From the NCBI GenBank assembly GCA_018240585.1, contig JAFEFM010000484.1, positions 1-57,977 on the forward strand: 57,977 nucleotides of DNA. The letters run 5' to 3'. Under the pieces are notes generated by a model that was not told where the DNA came from, did no database searches, and saw only the letters and a program-made list of their open reading frames with translations. The position numbers and the translations under genes were made by a program. The DNA is from Pseudomonadota bacterium (GTDB taxonomy: Bacteria; Pseudomonadota; Gammaproteobacteria; Burkholderiales; Rhodocyclaceae). Positions 7,603 to 15,804 of this stretch are shown piece after piece; the first letter of the stretch is position 1, and every line of letters starts with the position of its first letter.

Positions 7603-9012
7603 TCACCGGATGGTATAGGCCAGCCCCCGCTCGGGTATCACCGGTGCTGGCCACCCGAGGGCCGACTGTATGGCCTCGCCGAACGTGGTGGAGGCCGTCA
7701 TCTCTCCGTGTACGACGAAAACCCGGCGCGGCGGGAGGCGCAGATGGCGCAGCCACGCAAGCAGCGCCGGCTGGTCCGCGTGGGCAGACAGACCACCTAT
7801 CGTGTAGACCCTCGCGCGCACGGGAATACGCTCACCGAACAAAGTGACGTAGCGCGCCCCATCGACGAGGCGCCGACCGAGGGTGCCGCTCGCCTGGAAG
7901 CCGACGATGACGATCGCGCATTCACGGCGATCGAGGTTGTAGCGCAGATGGTGCTTGACGCGGCCCGCTTCGCACATCCCCGATGCGGAGATGATCACCA
8001 GCCCGCCGCGGCACTCGTTGAGGGCGATCGACTCTTCCACGTCGGCCACGAAGCGCACATGGAAGCGATCGGTGTTGTGTTGCGCCCAGCGGTACAGCTC
8101 GCGTGTCTCCTCGTCCCAGAGCTCCTCGTGCTTCACCGTGAGCGCTGTAACCGCCGACGCCATCGGCGAATCCACCACGACCTGCAGCCTGTCGATGCGT
8201 CCCAGGCGCACCAGGTCCGCGAGCACGAACAGCAGCTCCTGGGTGCGGCCCACGGCGAACGACGGGATGATCACATTGCCGCCATCGCGCTTCAGCGTCT
8301 GCTGCAGCGCCTGCGTTAGTTCATCCATGGTCTGCGTCATCTGCCTGTGCGCACGATTGCCATAGGTGGATTCGATGCACAGGATGTCGGCATGATCGGT
8401 GAACTCCGGATCGCGCAACACCGGTCGCATCGGCTGACCGAGATCGCCGCTGAATACGATCCTGCACAGCGCGCCCTGCGCTGACACGTCGACCTCGATG
8501 AAGGACGACCCAAGAATGTGCCCCGCATCACGGAAACGGCAGCGCACGCCAGGCCCGGGCTCGAAACCCTGTCCGTATTCGATCGCGCGCAGGCGCGAAA
8601 GGCTCAACCTGGCCTGCTCGACGGTATAGAGCGGCGCCACGTCCCAGCCACGTCGGGCGTGGCGGACGCGGTCGTGGCGGTTGGCCCACTCCGCCTCCTT
8701 TTCCTGGATATGGGCGGAGTCCAGAAGCATCACCCCGAGCAGGTCCACCGTCGCCCGGGTGGCGTAGATCGGGCCCTTGTAGCCGAGCGCGACGAGCCTC
8801 GGCAACAAGCCGGAATGGTCGAGATGGGCGTGTGTCAGCAAGACGAAGTCGATGCCCTTGACGTCCAGATCCAGCGCGCGCACGTTGCGCACCGCAGCGT
8901 CCCGCCCGCCCTGGAACAGCCCGCAATCGACGAGAAAGCTGCCCCCCTCATGCCTGACGAGCGTGCAGGAACCCGTTACCTCCCCCGCCGCACCGAGAAA
9001 ACTCAGTTCCAC
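7603..9012 (-). CDS. MBL-fold beta-CASP nuclease (YsiC/Ysh1-type)
   Basis: The 469-residue metallo-beta-lactamase fold protein has motif 2 HAHLDHSG, further metal-binding His/Asp residues, a beta-CASP insertion, and a C-terminal GGLSAHADQ motif typical of RNA-processing exonucleases (COG1236). The substrate is probably RNA. The GTG start at 9012 was chosen because AAAGGAGG lies 7 nt upstream; the frame stays open for 18 more codons without a better site. It is divergent from uspA across an FNR-like box, which may place it in the low-oxygen regulon. Confidence 0.85.
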   Translation of the reverse strand: MELSFLGAAGEVTGSCTLVRHEGGSFLVDCGLFQGGRDAAVRNVRALDLDVKGIDFVLLTHAHLDHSGLLPRLVALGYKGPIYATRATVDLLGVMLLDSAHIQEKEAEWANRHDRVRHARRGWDVAPLYTVEQARLSLSRLRAIEYGQGFEPGPGVRCRFRDAGHILGSSFIEVDVSAQGALCRIVFSGDLGQPMRPVLRDPEFTDHADILCIESTYGNRAHRQMTQTMDELTQALQQTLKRDGGNVIIPSFAVGRTQELLFVLADLVRLGRIDRLQVVVDSPMASAVTALTVKHEELWDEETRELYRWAQHNTDRFHVRFVADVEESIALNECRGGLVIISASGMCEAGRVKHHLRYNLDRRECAIVIVGFQASGTLGRRLVDGARYVTLFGERIPVRARVYTIGGLSAHADQPALLAWLRHLRLPPRRVFVVHGEMTASTTFGEAIQSALGWPAPVIPERGLAYTIR

Positions 9013-9052
9013 CGTCGCCCCTCCTTTTGTCGGCACGCGCAATCGGTGCCGT

Positions 9053-9096
9053 TTGACGGCCGTCAAACCGCTGATCGCGCATTCGCTGGCTATAAT
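9053..9096 (+). promoter_or_regulatory. FNR-like box and -10 of the uspA promoter
   Basis: A perfect palindrome TTGAC-GGCC-GTCAA (9053-9066) is followed 24 nt later by an exact TATAAT (9091-9096). The box centre would lie near -43.5, slightly further than the classical -41.5. The box is also 40 nt from the divergent nuclease start. uspA-type genes are classic ANR/FNR targets. Confidence 0.65.
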
Positions 9097-9130
9097 GACT
9101 CGTCGAACACACTACCAAGGGAGACCCGCG

Positions 9131-9574
9131 ATGTTCAAACATTTCCTCGTGCCGACCGACGGTTCCGCGCTGTCGGAGAGCACGGTTGCGCGTGCCGTAT
9201 CCTTTGCCAAGGAAGCAGGGGCGCGCGTCACCTTCTTCTATTCGCAGCCGGATTTTCCGATGCCGATCTACGGTGAAGGAGCCCTGATCGACCCGACCAC
9301 GCCCGAGCAGTTCGCCAAGGCTGCGGCGACCGAGGCCGAACAGATCCTGCAACGCGCAAAGGCGGTAGCCGACGCCGAAGGCGTTGCCGCCGATACCGAC
9401 ACGGTGGTGAACGAGATTCCGTATGAAGCGATCATCGACGCGGCCGATCGCCATGGTTGCGACCTGATCTTCATGGCTTCCCATGGCCGTCGTGGCATCG
9501 CCGGTCTGCTGCTCGGCAGCGAGACGCAGAAAGTGCTCACCCACAGCAAGACACCGGTCCTCGTCTATCGCTGA
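9131..9574 (+). CDS. Universal stress protein, UspA family
   Basis: The 147-residue UspA-fold protein begins MFKHFLVPTDGSALSE and carries the nucleotide-binding element MASHGRRGIAGLLLGSETQKVL (G-x2-G-x9-G-[ST] type) near the C-terminus, so ATP binding is likely. These proteins aid survival during growth arrest and, in related bacteria, anaerobic energy stress. AAGGGAGA precedes the ATG. It has its own FNR-type promoter and an intrinsic terminator, so it is monocistronic. Confidence 0.92.
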   Translation: MFKHFLVPTDGSALSESTVARAVSFAKEAGARVTFFYSQPDFPMPIYGEGALIDPTTPEQFAKAAATEAEQILQRAKAVADAEGVAADTDTVVNEIPYEAIIDAADRHGCDLIFMASHGRRGIAGLLLGSETQKVLTHSKTPVLVYR

Positions 9575-9599
9575 ACGCCGCCGTTCGACCCCGAACACG

Positions 9600-9626
9600 A
9601 AACGGCCCGCTTTACGCGGGCCGTTT
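9600..9626. terminator. Terminator after uspA, usable from both sides
   Basis: AAACGGCCCGC and GCGGGCCGTTT form a perfect 11-bp stem with a 5-nt loop between uspA and the convergent small membrane gene. The arms end in A/T runs on both strands. Confidence 0.85.
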
Positions 9627-9646
9627 CACTTGCGGGTTCGATGCGA

Positions 9647-9883
9647 CTAGCGGGGGCGGTTCACTTCCCTCGCCGGCCGCTCGAGGAAGATCGTGGTCAG
9701 GCTCGAGGCAGCACAAACCACCCAGAACCCGAGAAAGCCGATCGAGTAGGTCGCCAGCGCACTGTAATGCACCGGCTCTCCCAGCAGATAGAGCTCCTGG
9801 GGATCGATCACAGTAAAGAAGAGCCCTTCCGCCAAGGCTGCAATCAGGAAGGACGGCCACAATACCAGGATCCACTTGCGCAT
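9647..9883 (-). CDS. Small two-TM membrane protein downstream of fixH
   Basis: The 78-residue protein has two hydrophobic segments (about 4-22 and 44-66) joined by a short loop (IDPQELYLLGEP), and a basic C-terminal tail. AGGAGAAGAAG precedes the ATG, so translation is likely. It is on the same strand as fixH, 71 nt downstream, and ends at the uspA terminator. I do not recognise a named family. Position suggests an accessory or assembly role for cbb3 oxidase, but that is inference. Confidence 0.7.
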   Translation of the reverse strand: MRKWILVLWPSFLIAALAEGLFFTVIDPQELYLLGEPVHYSALATYSIGFLGFWVVCAASSLTTIFLERPAREVNRPR

Positions 9884-9954
9884 CGCTTCTTCTCCTGCTT
9901 CTGTGATTTGACGGATTCGGCTCAAGGCCTCCGCGTGGGATGCTGCACGACGGG

Positions 9955-10470
9955 TCACGAAGTGGATGCGTCCATCCGGATCTCGGTCTCTGTCGGAAGG
10001 TATGCAGCCCCATTCATTCGCCAAACTCGGGACTCGTCTTCCAGTTGGAACAACCAACGCCCGGCAGCCAGCGTCTTCATGTCGCCCTCATACACGCCGT
10101 CGACACCGCTGAGCGTCAGGACCTGGTCGAGGCCGGTGCGGGTGGGATGCGAAATCGTCACCACGAGCCTGGCGGGGAGATTTGCCCGATCCACCGCCTT
10201 GAGCTCGACGCGCAGCCGCTCGCTGCGCACCCGAACCAGGGCAGACAAGCCCAGATCACGCGCGTGCGTCGTGCGTTCTATCGTCTGCACAATCGCGTTG
10301 CCTTCCTTGTAGTAGTCATCGACCACCAGGCCATCCCAGCTCCGGATCGCGATCACCAGGGTCACCAGGCAGGCCACCACGGCGATGGCCGGTAGCGCGA
10401 TCAGGAACCACGGCCATCCCTGTTGGTACCAGCGGGCGTTCTTTTGATCGATCAAGGTCGTGCTCATCAT
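9955..10470 (-). CDS. ccoH: FixH/CcoH family cbb3 oxidase accessory protein
   Basis: The 171-residue protein has one N-terminal membrane anchor (about 17-43, WPWFLIALPAIAVVACLV) followed by VDDYYKEG, the hallmark of FixH, and a periplasmic domain. FixH/CcoH is needed for stability or assembly of cbb3 oxidase, together with the CcoI copper pump. Its start overlaps the ccoG stop (TGATG), which implies translational coupling. A second ATG immediately follows the first. Confidence 0.9.
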   Translation of the reverse strand: MMSTTLIDQKNARWYQQGWPWFLIALPAIAVVACLVTLVIAIRSWDGLVVDDYYKEGNAIVQTIERTTHARDLGLSALVRVRSERLRVELKAVDRANLPARLVVTISHPTRTGLDQVLTLSGVDGVYEGDMKTLAAGRWLFQLEDESRVWRMNGAAYLPTETEIRMDASTS

Positions 10471-11897
10471 CAGCGAGGAAAGAGGAAAGTAGTTTTTTCG
10501 TGCACCTTCAGTGCCGGATCGTCCTCGGCCTTCACGTCGAAGGCGAGCTCGTTCGCACCAGGCTTGCCGGAGTCGGCGGGGACCAGCACCCTCAAGGTGA
10601 CGGCTTCGGTTGCAGCGGGCCCCACCTTGATCTGGCTCTCGCCGTCGATCTTCGCGCCTTCCAGCCCGGAAACCGCAAAGTGGAACGCGCGTGGCGCCTC
10701 GGTCATGTTCATGACCTGCAGCCGGTAAACGTTCTCGATCATGCCGTCCTCGACCTCGCGCGCCAAGGAGGCGCGGTCGCGAATCACATCCACCCGCAAG
10801 GGCTCGCGCGACGCCAGACCGATCACGAAGCCGATGCAGACCAGGGCAAGGACGGCGCCGTAGAGCAGCGTGCGCGGGCGCATCACGTGCCCCAGGATCT
10901 CCTTCCTGCCCCAGTGCTGCTTGACCGCATTCTCGGTGGAATAACGGATCAGGCCGCGCGGATAGTTCATCTTGTCCATGACCTGGTCGCAGGCGTCGAT
11001 GCAGGCGGCGCAGCCGATGCACTCGTACTGCAGGCCATCGCGGATGTCGATGCCGGTCGGGCACACCTGCACGCAGATGCCGCAATCGATGCAGTCGCCC
11101 TTATCCACGGTGCGCGGGTCGATCCCCTTCTTGCGGGTACCGCGCGGCTCGCCGCGCGCTACGTCGTAAGTGATCACCAGCGTGTCCGGGTCGAACATCA
11201 CGCTCTGGAAGCGCGCGTACGGGCACATGTACTTGCACACCTGCTCCCGCATCACGCCTGCGAACAGATACGTGAAGCTGCCGTAGAAGAGGATCCAGAA
11301 CAGTTCCCACGGGCCGAAACCGAGAGTCGACACCGAACGCAACAGCTCCTTCAGCGGCGAGAAATAGGCGACGAAGGTGAAGCCGGTCCACAGCGAGACC
11401 AGCATCCAGGCCCCGTATTTGGCGCTGCGAAGTGCCAGTCTGCGGCTGCTCATCGGCGCCTGGTCGAGTTTCTGGCGCTTGTTGTGGTCGCCTTCGATCT
11501 TCTGCTCGATCCACATGAAGATCTCGGTATAGACCGTCTGTGGGCAGGCGTAACCACACCACAGGCGCCCCGCCACCGCCGTGAAGAAGAACAGCGCGTA
11601 AGCGGAGATGATCAGCAGGATGGCGAGAAAGAACACGTCCTGCGGCCAGAAGACCCAGCCGAAGATGTAGAACTTGCGCTCGGTCAGGTGAAACAGGACG
11701 GCCTGCCGGTCATTCCACGTCAACCAGGGCAGGCCGTAAAAGACGAGCTGAGTGATCCACACCAAAGCCCAGCGCCATTTGGCAAAGACACCGGTGACCG
11801 CTCGCACGTAGAGCTTCCTGCGCGGGGCGTAGAGGACTTCTTCACGGTCGGCCGCGACATCCTTGCCGGGCGCAGGCTTGGGGGAAGCGTCTTTCAT
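10470..11897 (-). CDS. ccoG: cbb3 oxidase accessory ferredoxin-like protein CcoG
   Basis: The 475-residue protein has several N-terminal membrane segments, two 4Fe-4S cluster motifs (CIDCGICVQVCP and CIGCAACIDAC) around residues 255-300, and a C-terminal periplasmic Ig-like domain. CcoG (FixG/RdxA) is a cupric reductase that provides Cu(I) for cbb3 assembly. It is separated from ccoP by a terminator and 73 nt, so it probably has its own promoter. fixH follows with overlapping codons. Confidence 0.94.
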   Translation of the reverse strand: MKDASPKPAPGKDVAADREEVLYAPRRKLYVRAVTGVFAKWRWALVWITQLVFYGLPWLTWNDRQAVLFHLTERKFYIFGWVFWPQDVFFLAILLIISAYALFFFTAVAGRLWCGYACPQTVYTEIFMWIEQKIEGDHNKRQKLDQAPMSSRRLALRSAKYGAWMLVSLWTGFTFVAYFSPLKELLRSVSTLGFGPWELFWILFYGSFTYLFAGVMREQVCKYMCPYARFQSVMFDPDTLVITYDVARGEPRGTRKKGIDPRTVDKGDCIDCGICVQVCPTGIDIRDGLQYECIGCAACIDACDQVMDKMNYPRGLIRYSTENAVKQHWGRKEILGHVMRPRTLLYGAVLALVCIGFVIGLASREPLRVDVIRDRASLAREVEDGMIENVYRLQVMNMTEAPRAFHFAVSGLEGAKIDGESQIKVGPAATEAVTLRVLVPADSGKPGANELAFDVKAEDDPALKVHEKTTFLFPR

Positions 11898-11906
11898 GAT
11901 CGCTTT

Positions 11907-11922
11907 ATTAGTAGATACTAAT
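11907..11922. repeat. Perfect AT-rich palindrome before ccoG
   Basis: ATTAGTA-GA-TACTAAT is an inverted repeat with 7-bp arms, centred 17 nt upstream of the ccoG start codon. It may be an operator, or part of a -10 (TACTAA preceded by TTGTTG at 16 bp). It is not an FNR box. Confidence 0.4.
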
Positions 11923-11939
11923 TTTTTCGCAACAAGATA

Positions 11940-11961
11940 CCCCGGAGACGACGCTCCGGGG
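11940..11961 (-). terminator. Stem-loop after ccoP
   Basis: CCCCGGAG and CTCCGGGG form a perfect 8-bp stem with a 6-nt loop, 10 nt after the ccoP stop. A tail of mixed T residues follows. It separates ccoNOQP from ccoG. Confidence 0.6.
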
Positions 11962-11970
11962 CATGCACTC

Positions 11971-12861
11971 TTACTTCTTGCTCAGACCAACGACGTAGGC
12001 TGCGAGCAGATGCACCTTGTCCTCGCCGAGGAATTCGCCGAACTGGGGCATCCGGTTGTTGCGACCGTTCGTGATCGTCTCGATGATCGTCGCTTCGGAC
12101 GAGCCATAGAGCCAGATCTTGTTCGTCAGGTTCGGTGCTCCCATCGCCGTGTTGCCCTTCGCATCGGCGCCGTGGCAGGCAACGCAGTTCTGCTGGAACA
12201 GTTCGGCACCGCGTTGCGCACGCAGGGAATCATGAGCCAGACCGGACAGCGAGCGAACATAGTTGGCCACGTCCTTCACACCTTCCGCGCCAAGCGACGG
12301 ACCGAACGGGGGCATCATGGCGATGCGGCCACCGGTGATCGTCGTCTTGATCGTCTCAGCCTCGCCACCCCATTGCCATTCGTCATCGGTCAGGTTCGGG
12401 AATCCCTTCGCCCCCTGCGCCGCGGAACCGTGGCACTGCGCACAGTAGGTCAGGAACATGCGTTGGCCCATGGCCTTCGCCTCCGGATCGGCCGCCACCG
12501 CGGCCAGATCCATGCCGCGATACTTGGCGAAGATCGGTCCGTACTTCTCATTGGCCGCCTTCATTTCCGCCTCGTACTGGGCGTGCTCGCCGCGCTCCTG
12601 GTTGGTCTTGCCAAAGCCCGGATAGATCGCCAGATAGACCACCGCGAAGCCGATGGTGATCCAGAACAGGTACATCCACCAGCGCGGCAGCGGGTTGTTG
12701 TACTCGGCGAGCGTCTCGTCCCAGACGTGGCCGTGCAGTTGGACCGGCCCCGCTTCCCGCTTCGTCATGTTCGACACCAGCACGAACACGCAGAACAGCA
12801 GGCTGAGGGCGACGATCACCATCACATACATGTTCCAGAAACCGCTGATAAAGTCAGCCAT
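11971..12861 (-). CDS. ccoP: cbb3-type cytochrome c oxidase subunit III (diheme)
   Basis: The 296-residue protein has two N-terminal membrane segments (about 8-30 and 61-80) and two cytochrome c domains with heme sites CAQCH (140-144) and CVACH (226-230) and axial Met residues in MMPP and NRMPQ contexts. It passes electrons from cytochrome c to CcoO/CcoN. Its start overlaps the end of ccoQ by 8 nt. It is the last gene of ccoNOQP. Confidence 0.96.
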   Translation of the reverse strand: MADFISGFWNMYVMVIVALSLLFCVFVLVSNMTKREAGPVQLHGHVWDETLAEYNNPLPRWWMYLFWITIGFAVVYLAIYPGFGKTNQERGEHAQYEAEMKAANEKYGPIFAKYRGMDLAAVAADPEAKAMGQRMFLTYCAQCHGSAAQGAKGFPNLTDDEWQWGGEAETIKTTITGGRIAMMPPFGPSLGAEGVKDVANYVRSLSGLAHDSLRAQRGAELFQQNCVACHGADAKGNTAMGAPNLTNKIWLYGSSEATIIETITNGRNNRMPQFGEFLGEDKVHLLAAYVVGLSKK

Positions 12862-13042
12862 TTTGTCTTCCTTCTTGTTCTTGCCGGCGCATGCTGGCCG
12901 GCAGATCGTCGTCGTTCAGGGGGAGGCGCGCCGCTTCTTCAAAACCTGCCTGCGCATGCCGGCTGTACGCCCAGGCGCAGATGCCCAGGAAGGACAACAG
13001 CCCCATGACGGTGATGATGCTTCGGAAGTCGTTGATATCCAC
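12854..13042 (-). CDS. ccoQ: cbb3-type oxidase subunit IV
   Basis: The 62-residue protein has one membrane helix (about 9-26) and a polar cytoplasmic tail. It fits the CcoQ family by sequence start (MDINDFRSIITV), size and position between ccoO and ccoP. CcoQ stabilises the complex, especially under oxygen. ccoP overlaps its 3' end. Confidence 0.9.
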   Translation of the reverse strand: MDINDFRSIITVMGLLSFLGICAWAYSRHAQAGFEEAARLPLNDDDLPASMRRQEQEGRQNG

Positions 13043-13056
13043 GGCGCATACTCTCC

Positions 13057-13692
<636 letters not shown>

Positions 13693-13710
13693 CTCGTTTT
13701 TCTCCGGTTA

Positions 13711-15138
13711 TCAGTGAGCGGCCGCAGGCGCGAGCACCGGCGCGTTGTAGGCTTTCTCACCCGCGATGGTCTTCACCATGTTGTAGAACATGATCAGCAT
13801 GCCGGTCAGGAACAGCACACCACCCGTCAGACGAATCGTCCAGAACGGATAGCTGGCCTTAACACTTTCGACGAAGGAGTAGGTCAGCGTGCCGTCCGCA
13901 TTGGTGGCGCGCCACATCAGGCCCTGCATCACGCCGGCAATCCACATCGAGGCGATGTACAGCACGACGCCGATGGTGGCGATCCAGAAATGCGCGTTGA
14001 TGAGCTTGACGCTGTACATCTCGGTCTTGCCGTACATGCGCGGGATCAGGAAGTAGATCGAACCGATCGACACCATCGCCACCCAGCCGAGGGCGCCCGA
14101 GTGCACGTGGCCAATGGTCCAGTCCGTGTAGTGCGACAGCGCATTGACGGTCTTCACGGACATCATCGGGCCTTCGAAGGTCGACATGCCGTAGAAGGAC
14201 AGCGAGGTGATCAGGAACTTCAGGATCGGGTCGGTGCGCAGCTTATGCCAGGCGCCGGACAGCGTCATGATGCCGTTGATCATGCCGCCCCACGAGGGCG
14301 CCAGCAGGATCAGCGAAAACACCATGCCGACGGACTGCGTCCAGTCGGGCAGCGCGGTGTAGTGCAGGTGGTGCGGACCCGCCCACATGTAAGTGAAGAT
14401 CAGCGCCCAGAAGTGCACCACGGAGAGGCGATACGAATAGACCGGACGTTCGGCCTGCTTCGGCACGAAGTAGTACATCATGCCGAGGAAGCCGGCGGTC
14501 AGGAAGAAGCCCACCGCGTTATGGCCGTACCACCACTGCACCATGGCGTCCTGCACGCCGGCGTAAGCCGAGTAGGACTTCATGCCGGTGAACGACACCG
14601 GAATCGCCGCGCTATTGACGATGTGGAGCAGCGCCACGGCGAGGATGAAGCCGCCGTAGAACCAGTTGGCAACGTATATGTGCGAGACCTTGCGCTTGGC
14701 GATGGTGCCGAAGAACACGATCGCATACGACACCCACACGACGGCGATCAGGATGTCGATCGGCCACTCGAGCTCTGCATATTCCTTGCCCTGGGTGTAG
14801 CCCAGCGGCAGCGTGATCGCAGCGAGCACGATGACGAGTTGCCAGCCCCAGAAGGTGAAGGACGCCAGGGCCGGCGCGAACAGCCGGGTGTGACAGGTAC
14901 GCTGCACGACGTAGTAGGACGTCGCGAACAACGCACAGCCACCGAAGGCGAAGATCACTGCGTTGGTATGCAGCGGACGGAGCCTGCCGAAGTGCAGGAA
15001 TTCGTGGACGTTCAGTTCGGGCCACACGAGCTGTGCTGCGGCGATGACACCGACCAGCATGCCCACTATGCCCCACACCACCGTCATGATGGCGAACTGG
15101 CGCACGACTTTATAGTTATAAGTCGCTTGCGATTGCAT
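13711..15138 (-). CDS. ccoN: cbb3-type cytochrome c oxidase catalytic subunit I
   Basis: The 475-residue heme-copper oxidase subunit has about 12 membrane helices and the conserved His ligands in contexts such as [21 protein letters not shown] and [12 protein letters not shown]. It holds the heme b/b3-CuB site that reduces oxygen with high affinity and pumps protons. The ATG at 15138 follows GAGGTGACTCAC; the frame stays open for 27 further codons upstream with no conservation. A perfect FNR box lies 107 nt upstream. Confidence 0.97.
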   Translation of the reverse strand: MQSQATYNYKVVRQFAIMTVVWGIVGMLVGVIAAAQLVWPELNVHEFLHFGRLRPLHTNAVIFAFGGCALFATSYYVVQRTCHTRLFAPALASFTFWGWQLVIVLAAITLPLGYTQGKEYAELEWPIDILIAVVWVSYAIVFFGTIAKRKVSHIYVANWFYGGFILAVALLHIVNSAAIPVSFTGMKSYSAYAGVQDAMVQWWYGHNAVGFFLTAGFLGMMYYFVPKQAERPVYSYRLSVVHFWALIFTYMWAGPHHLHYTALPDWTQSVGMVFSLILLAPSWGGMINGIMTLSGAWHKLRTDPILKFLITSLSFYGMSTFEGPMMSVKTVNALSHYTDWTIGHVHSGALGWVAMVSIGSIYFLIPRMYGKTEMYSVKLINAHFWIATIGVVLYIASMWIAGVMQGLMWRATNADGTLTYSFVESVKASYPFWTIRLTGGVLFLTGMLIMFYNMVKTIAGEKAYNAPVLAPAAAH

Positions 15139-15218
15139 GTGAGTCACCTCTACGAAAGAAAACTCTTTGGGGTAAAGCCCCGCGCTGCAAGGAACGCCGC
15201 AGCGCAAAAATCGCCGCA

Positions 15219-15259
15219 AGAATACCGCGGGACGGGGTCCACAATTTGATACAGATCAA
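15219..15259 (-). promoter_or_regulatory. FNR-dependent promoter of ccoNOQP
   Basis: TTGAT-ACAG-ATCAA (15246-15259) is a perfect FNR consensus box. On the minus strand, 21 nt after it lies TATTCT (15219-15224) as -10, giving a start near 15212 and a leader of about 73 nt. This is a class II FNR layout. Confidence 0.9.
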
Positions 15260-15387
15260 CATTGTATTGCAGCGCGGCAGCAGGCGGAAGCAAGATGACG
15301 AAACGGCGCGGCTGCAAGGGCCGAATCGTGCCGCGGCGGATTGCGCCACCCGATTCATTCGGAATGACCCGAGCAGATCCGGCGGGC

Positions 15388-15417
15388 AAAAAAAAAAGGG
15401 TGCGTCTGCACGCACCC
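15388..15417 (-). terminator. Strong intrinsic terminator between ccoS and ccoN
   Basis: On the minus strand a perfect 8-bp stem (GGGTGCGT/ACGCACCC, 15398-15417) is followed by ten T (15388-15397). It ends minus-strand transcripts coming from ccoI-ccoS or from the candidate sRNA promoter, before the ccoN promoter. Confidence 0.92.
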
Positions 15418-15489
15418 CCAACCCCAACAGAGAGACAAAAGTTCCCGGCCCTGCACACTGACCACTGGCCTCGCCAGAACCGGAACCAC
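15388..15489 (-). ncRNA. Candidate FNR-activated small RNA
   Basis: No conserved reading frame is seen here. The segment is bounded by a class II FNR-like promoter (15496-15536) and the strong terminator at 15388-15417, predicting a transcript of about 100 nt. The 5' half can fold: GUUCCGG (15480-15486) pairs with CCGGGAAC (15441-15448, one bulged base), enclosing a hairpin CUGGC-GAG-GCCAG (15465-15477). A pyrimidine/G-rich linker with UUUUGUCUCUCU (around 15429-15440) stays unpaired, followed by the terminator hairpin. This is the architecture of base-pairing sRNAs such as E. coli FnrS. Transcription is inferred. Confidence 0.55.
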
Positions 15490-15495
15490 ACGCGA

Positions 15496-15536
15496 ATTAT
15501 GCCGATCCCCTCCCGACACGTATTGACCTAGGTCAA
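15496..15536 (-). promoter_or_regulatory. FNR-like promoter inside the ccoS-ccoN gap
   Basis: TTGAC-CTAG-GTCAA (15523-15536) is a perfect palindrome of the FNR/DNR type. On the minus strand, 21 nt after it lies CATAAT (15496-15501), giving a start near 15489. The box-to--10 distance is identical to that in the ccoN promoter. It lies 53 nt past the ccoS stop and about 385 nt before ccoN, so it does not suit ccoN directly. Confidence 0.6.
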
Positions 15537-15588
15537 CGGATCGGCCCCGGCGCCGGCGCGACCGTCCGCAACGTGCCTGTGGCAGGCC

Positions 15589-15795
15589 TCACTCCCTGCC
15601 CTCACCACGCTGGCACGCCTCTTTTTCCGCCTTTTCCCCGGCTGAGGGAAGCTCGTCGCGATCGTCGAGCAGGAGGCGATACGCAGGTCCCTCCAGATCG
15701 TCGTACTGCCCGCTGCGCAAGGACCACCAGAACAGCACGCCGATGATGAAGACGAGGATCACGGACACCGGGATCAGCAGGTAAAGGCTTTCCAT
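15589..15795 (-). CDS. ccoS: cbb3-type oxidase assembly protein CcoS
   Basis: The 68-residue protein has one N-terminal membrane helix (about 5-26) followed by WWSLRSGQYDDLEGPAYRLLLDD, the CcoS signature. CcoS is required for insertion of heme and copper cofactors into cbb3 oxidase. It follows ccoI by 9 nt on the same strand. Confidence 0.93.
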   Translation of the reverse strand: MESLYLLIPVSVILVFIIGVLFWWSLRSGQYDDLEGPAYRLLLDDRDELPSAGEKAEKEACQRGEGRE

Positions 15796-15804
15796 GTTCT
15801 TCCT

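Noticed and set aside
9884-9954. TTGAG...GTCAA between fixH and the small membrane gene as an FNR site
   Set aside because: The halves are separated by eight bases and one half is degenerate.
15150-15491. A 113-codon minus-strand frame in the ccoS-ccoN gap
   Set aside because: It runs through the strong terminator, lacks a Shine-Dalgarno and shows no protein-like features; the region is better explained as sRNA, terminator and promoter.
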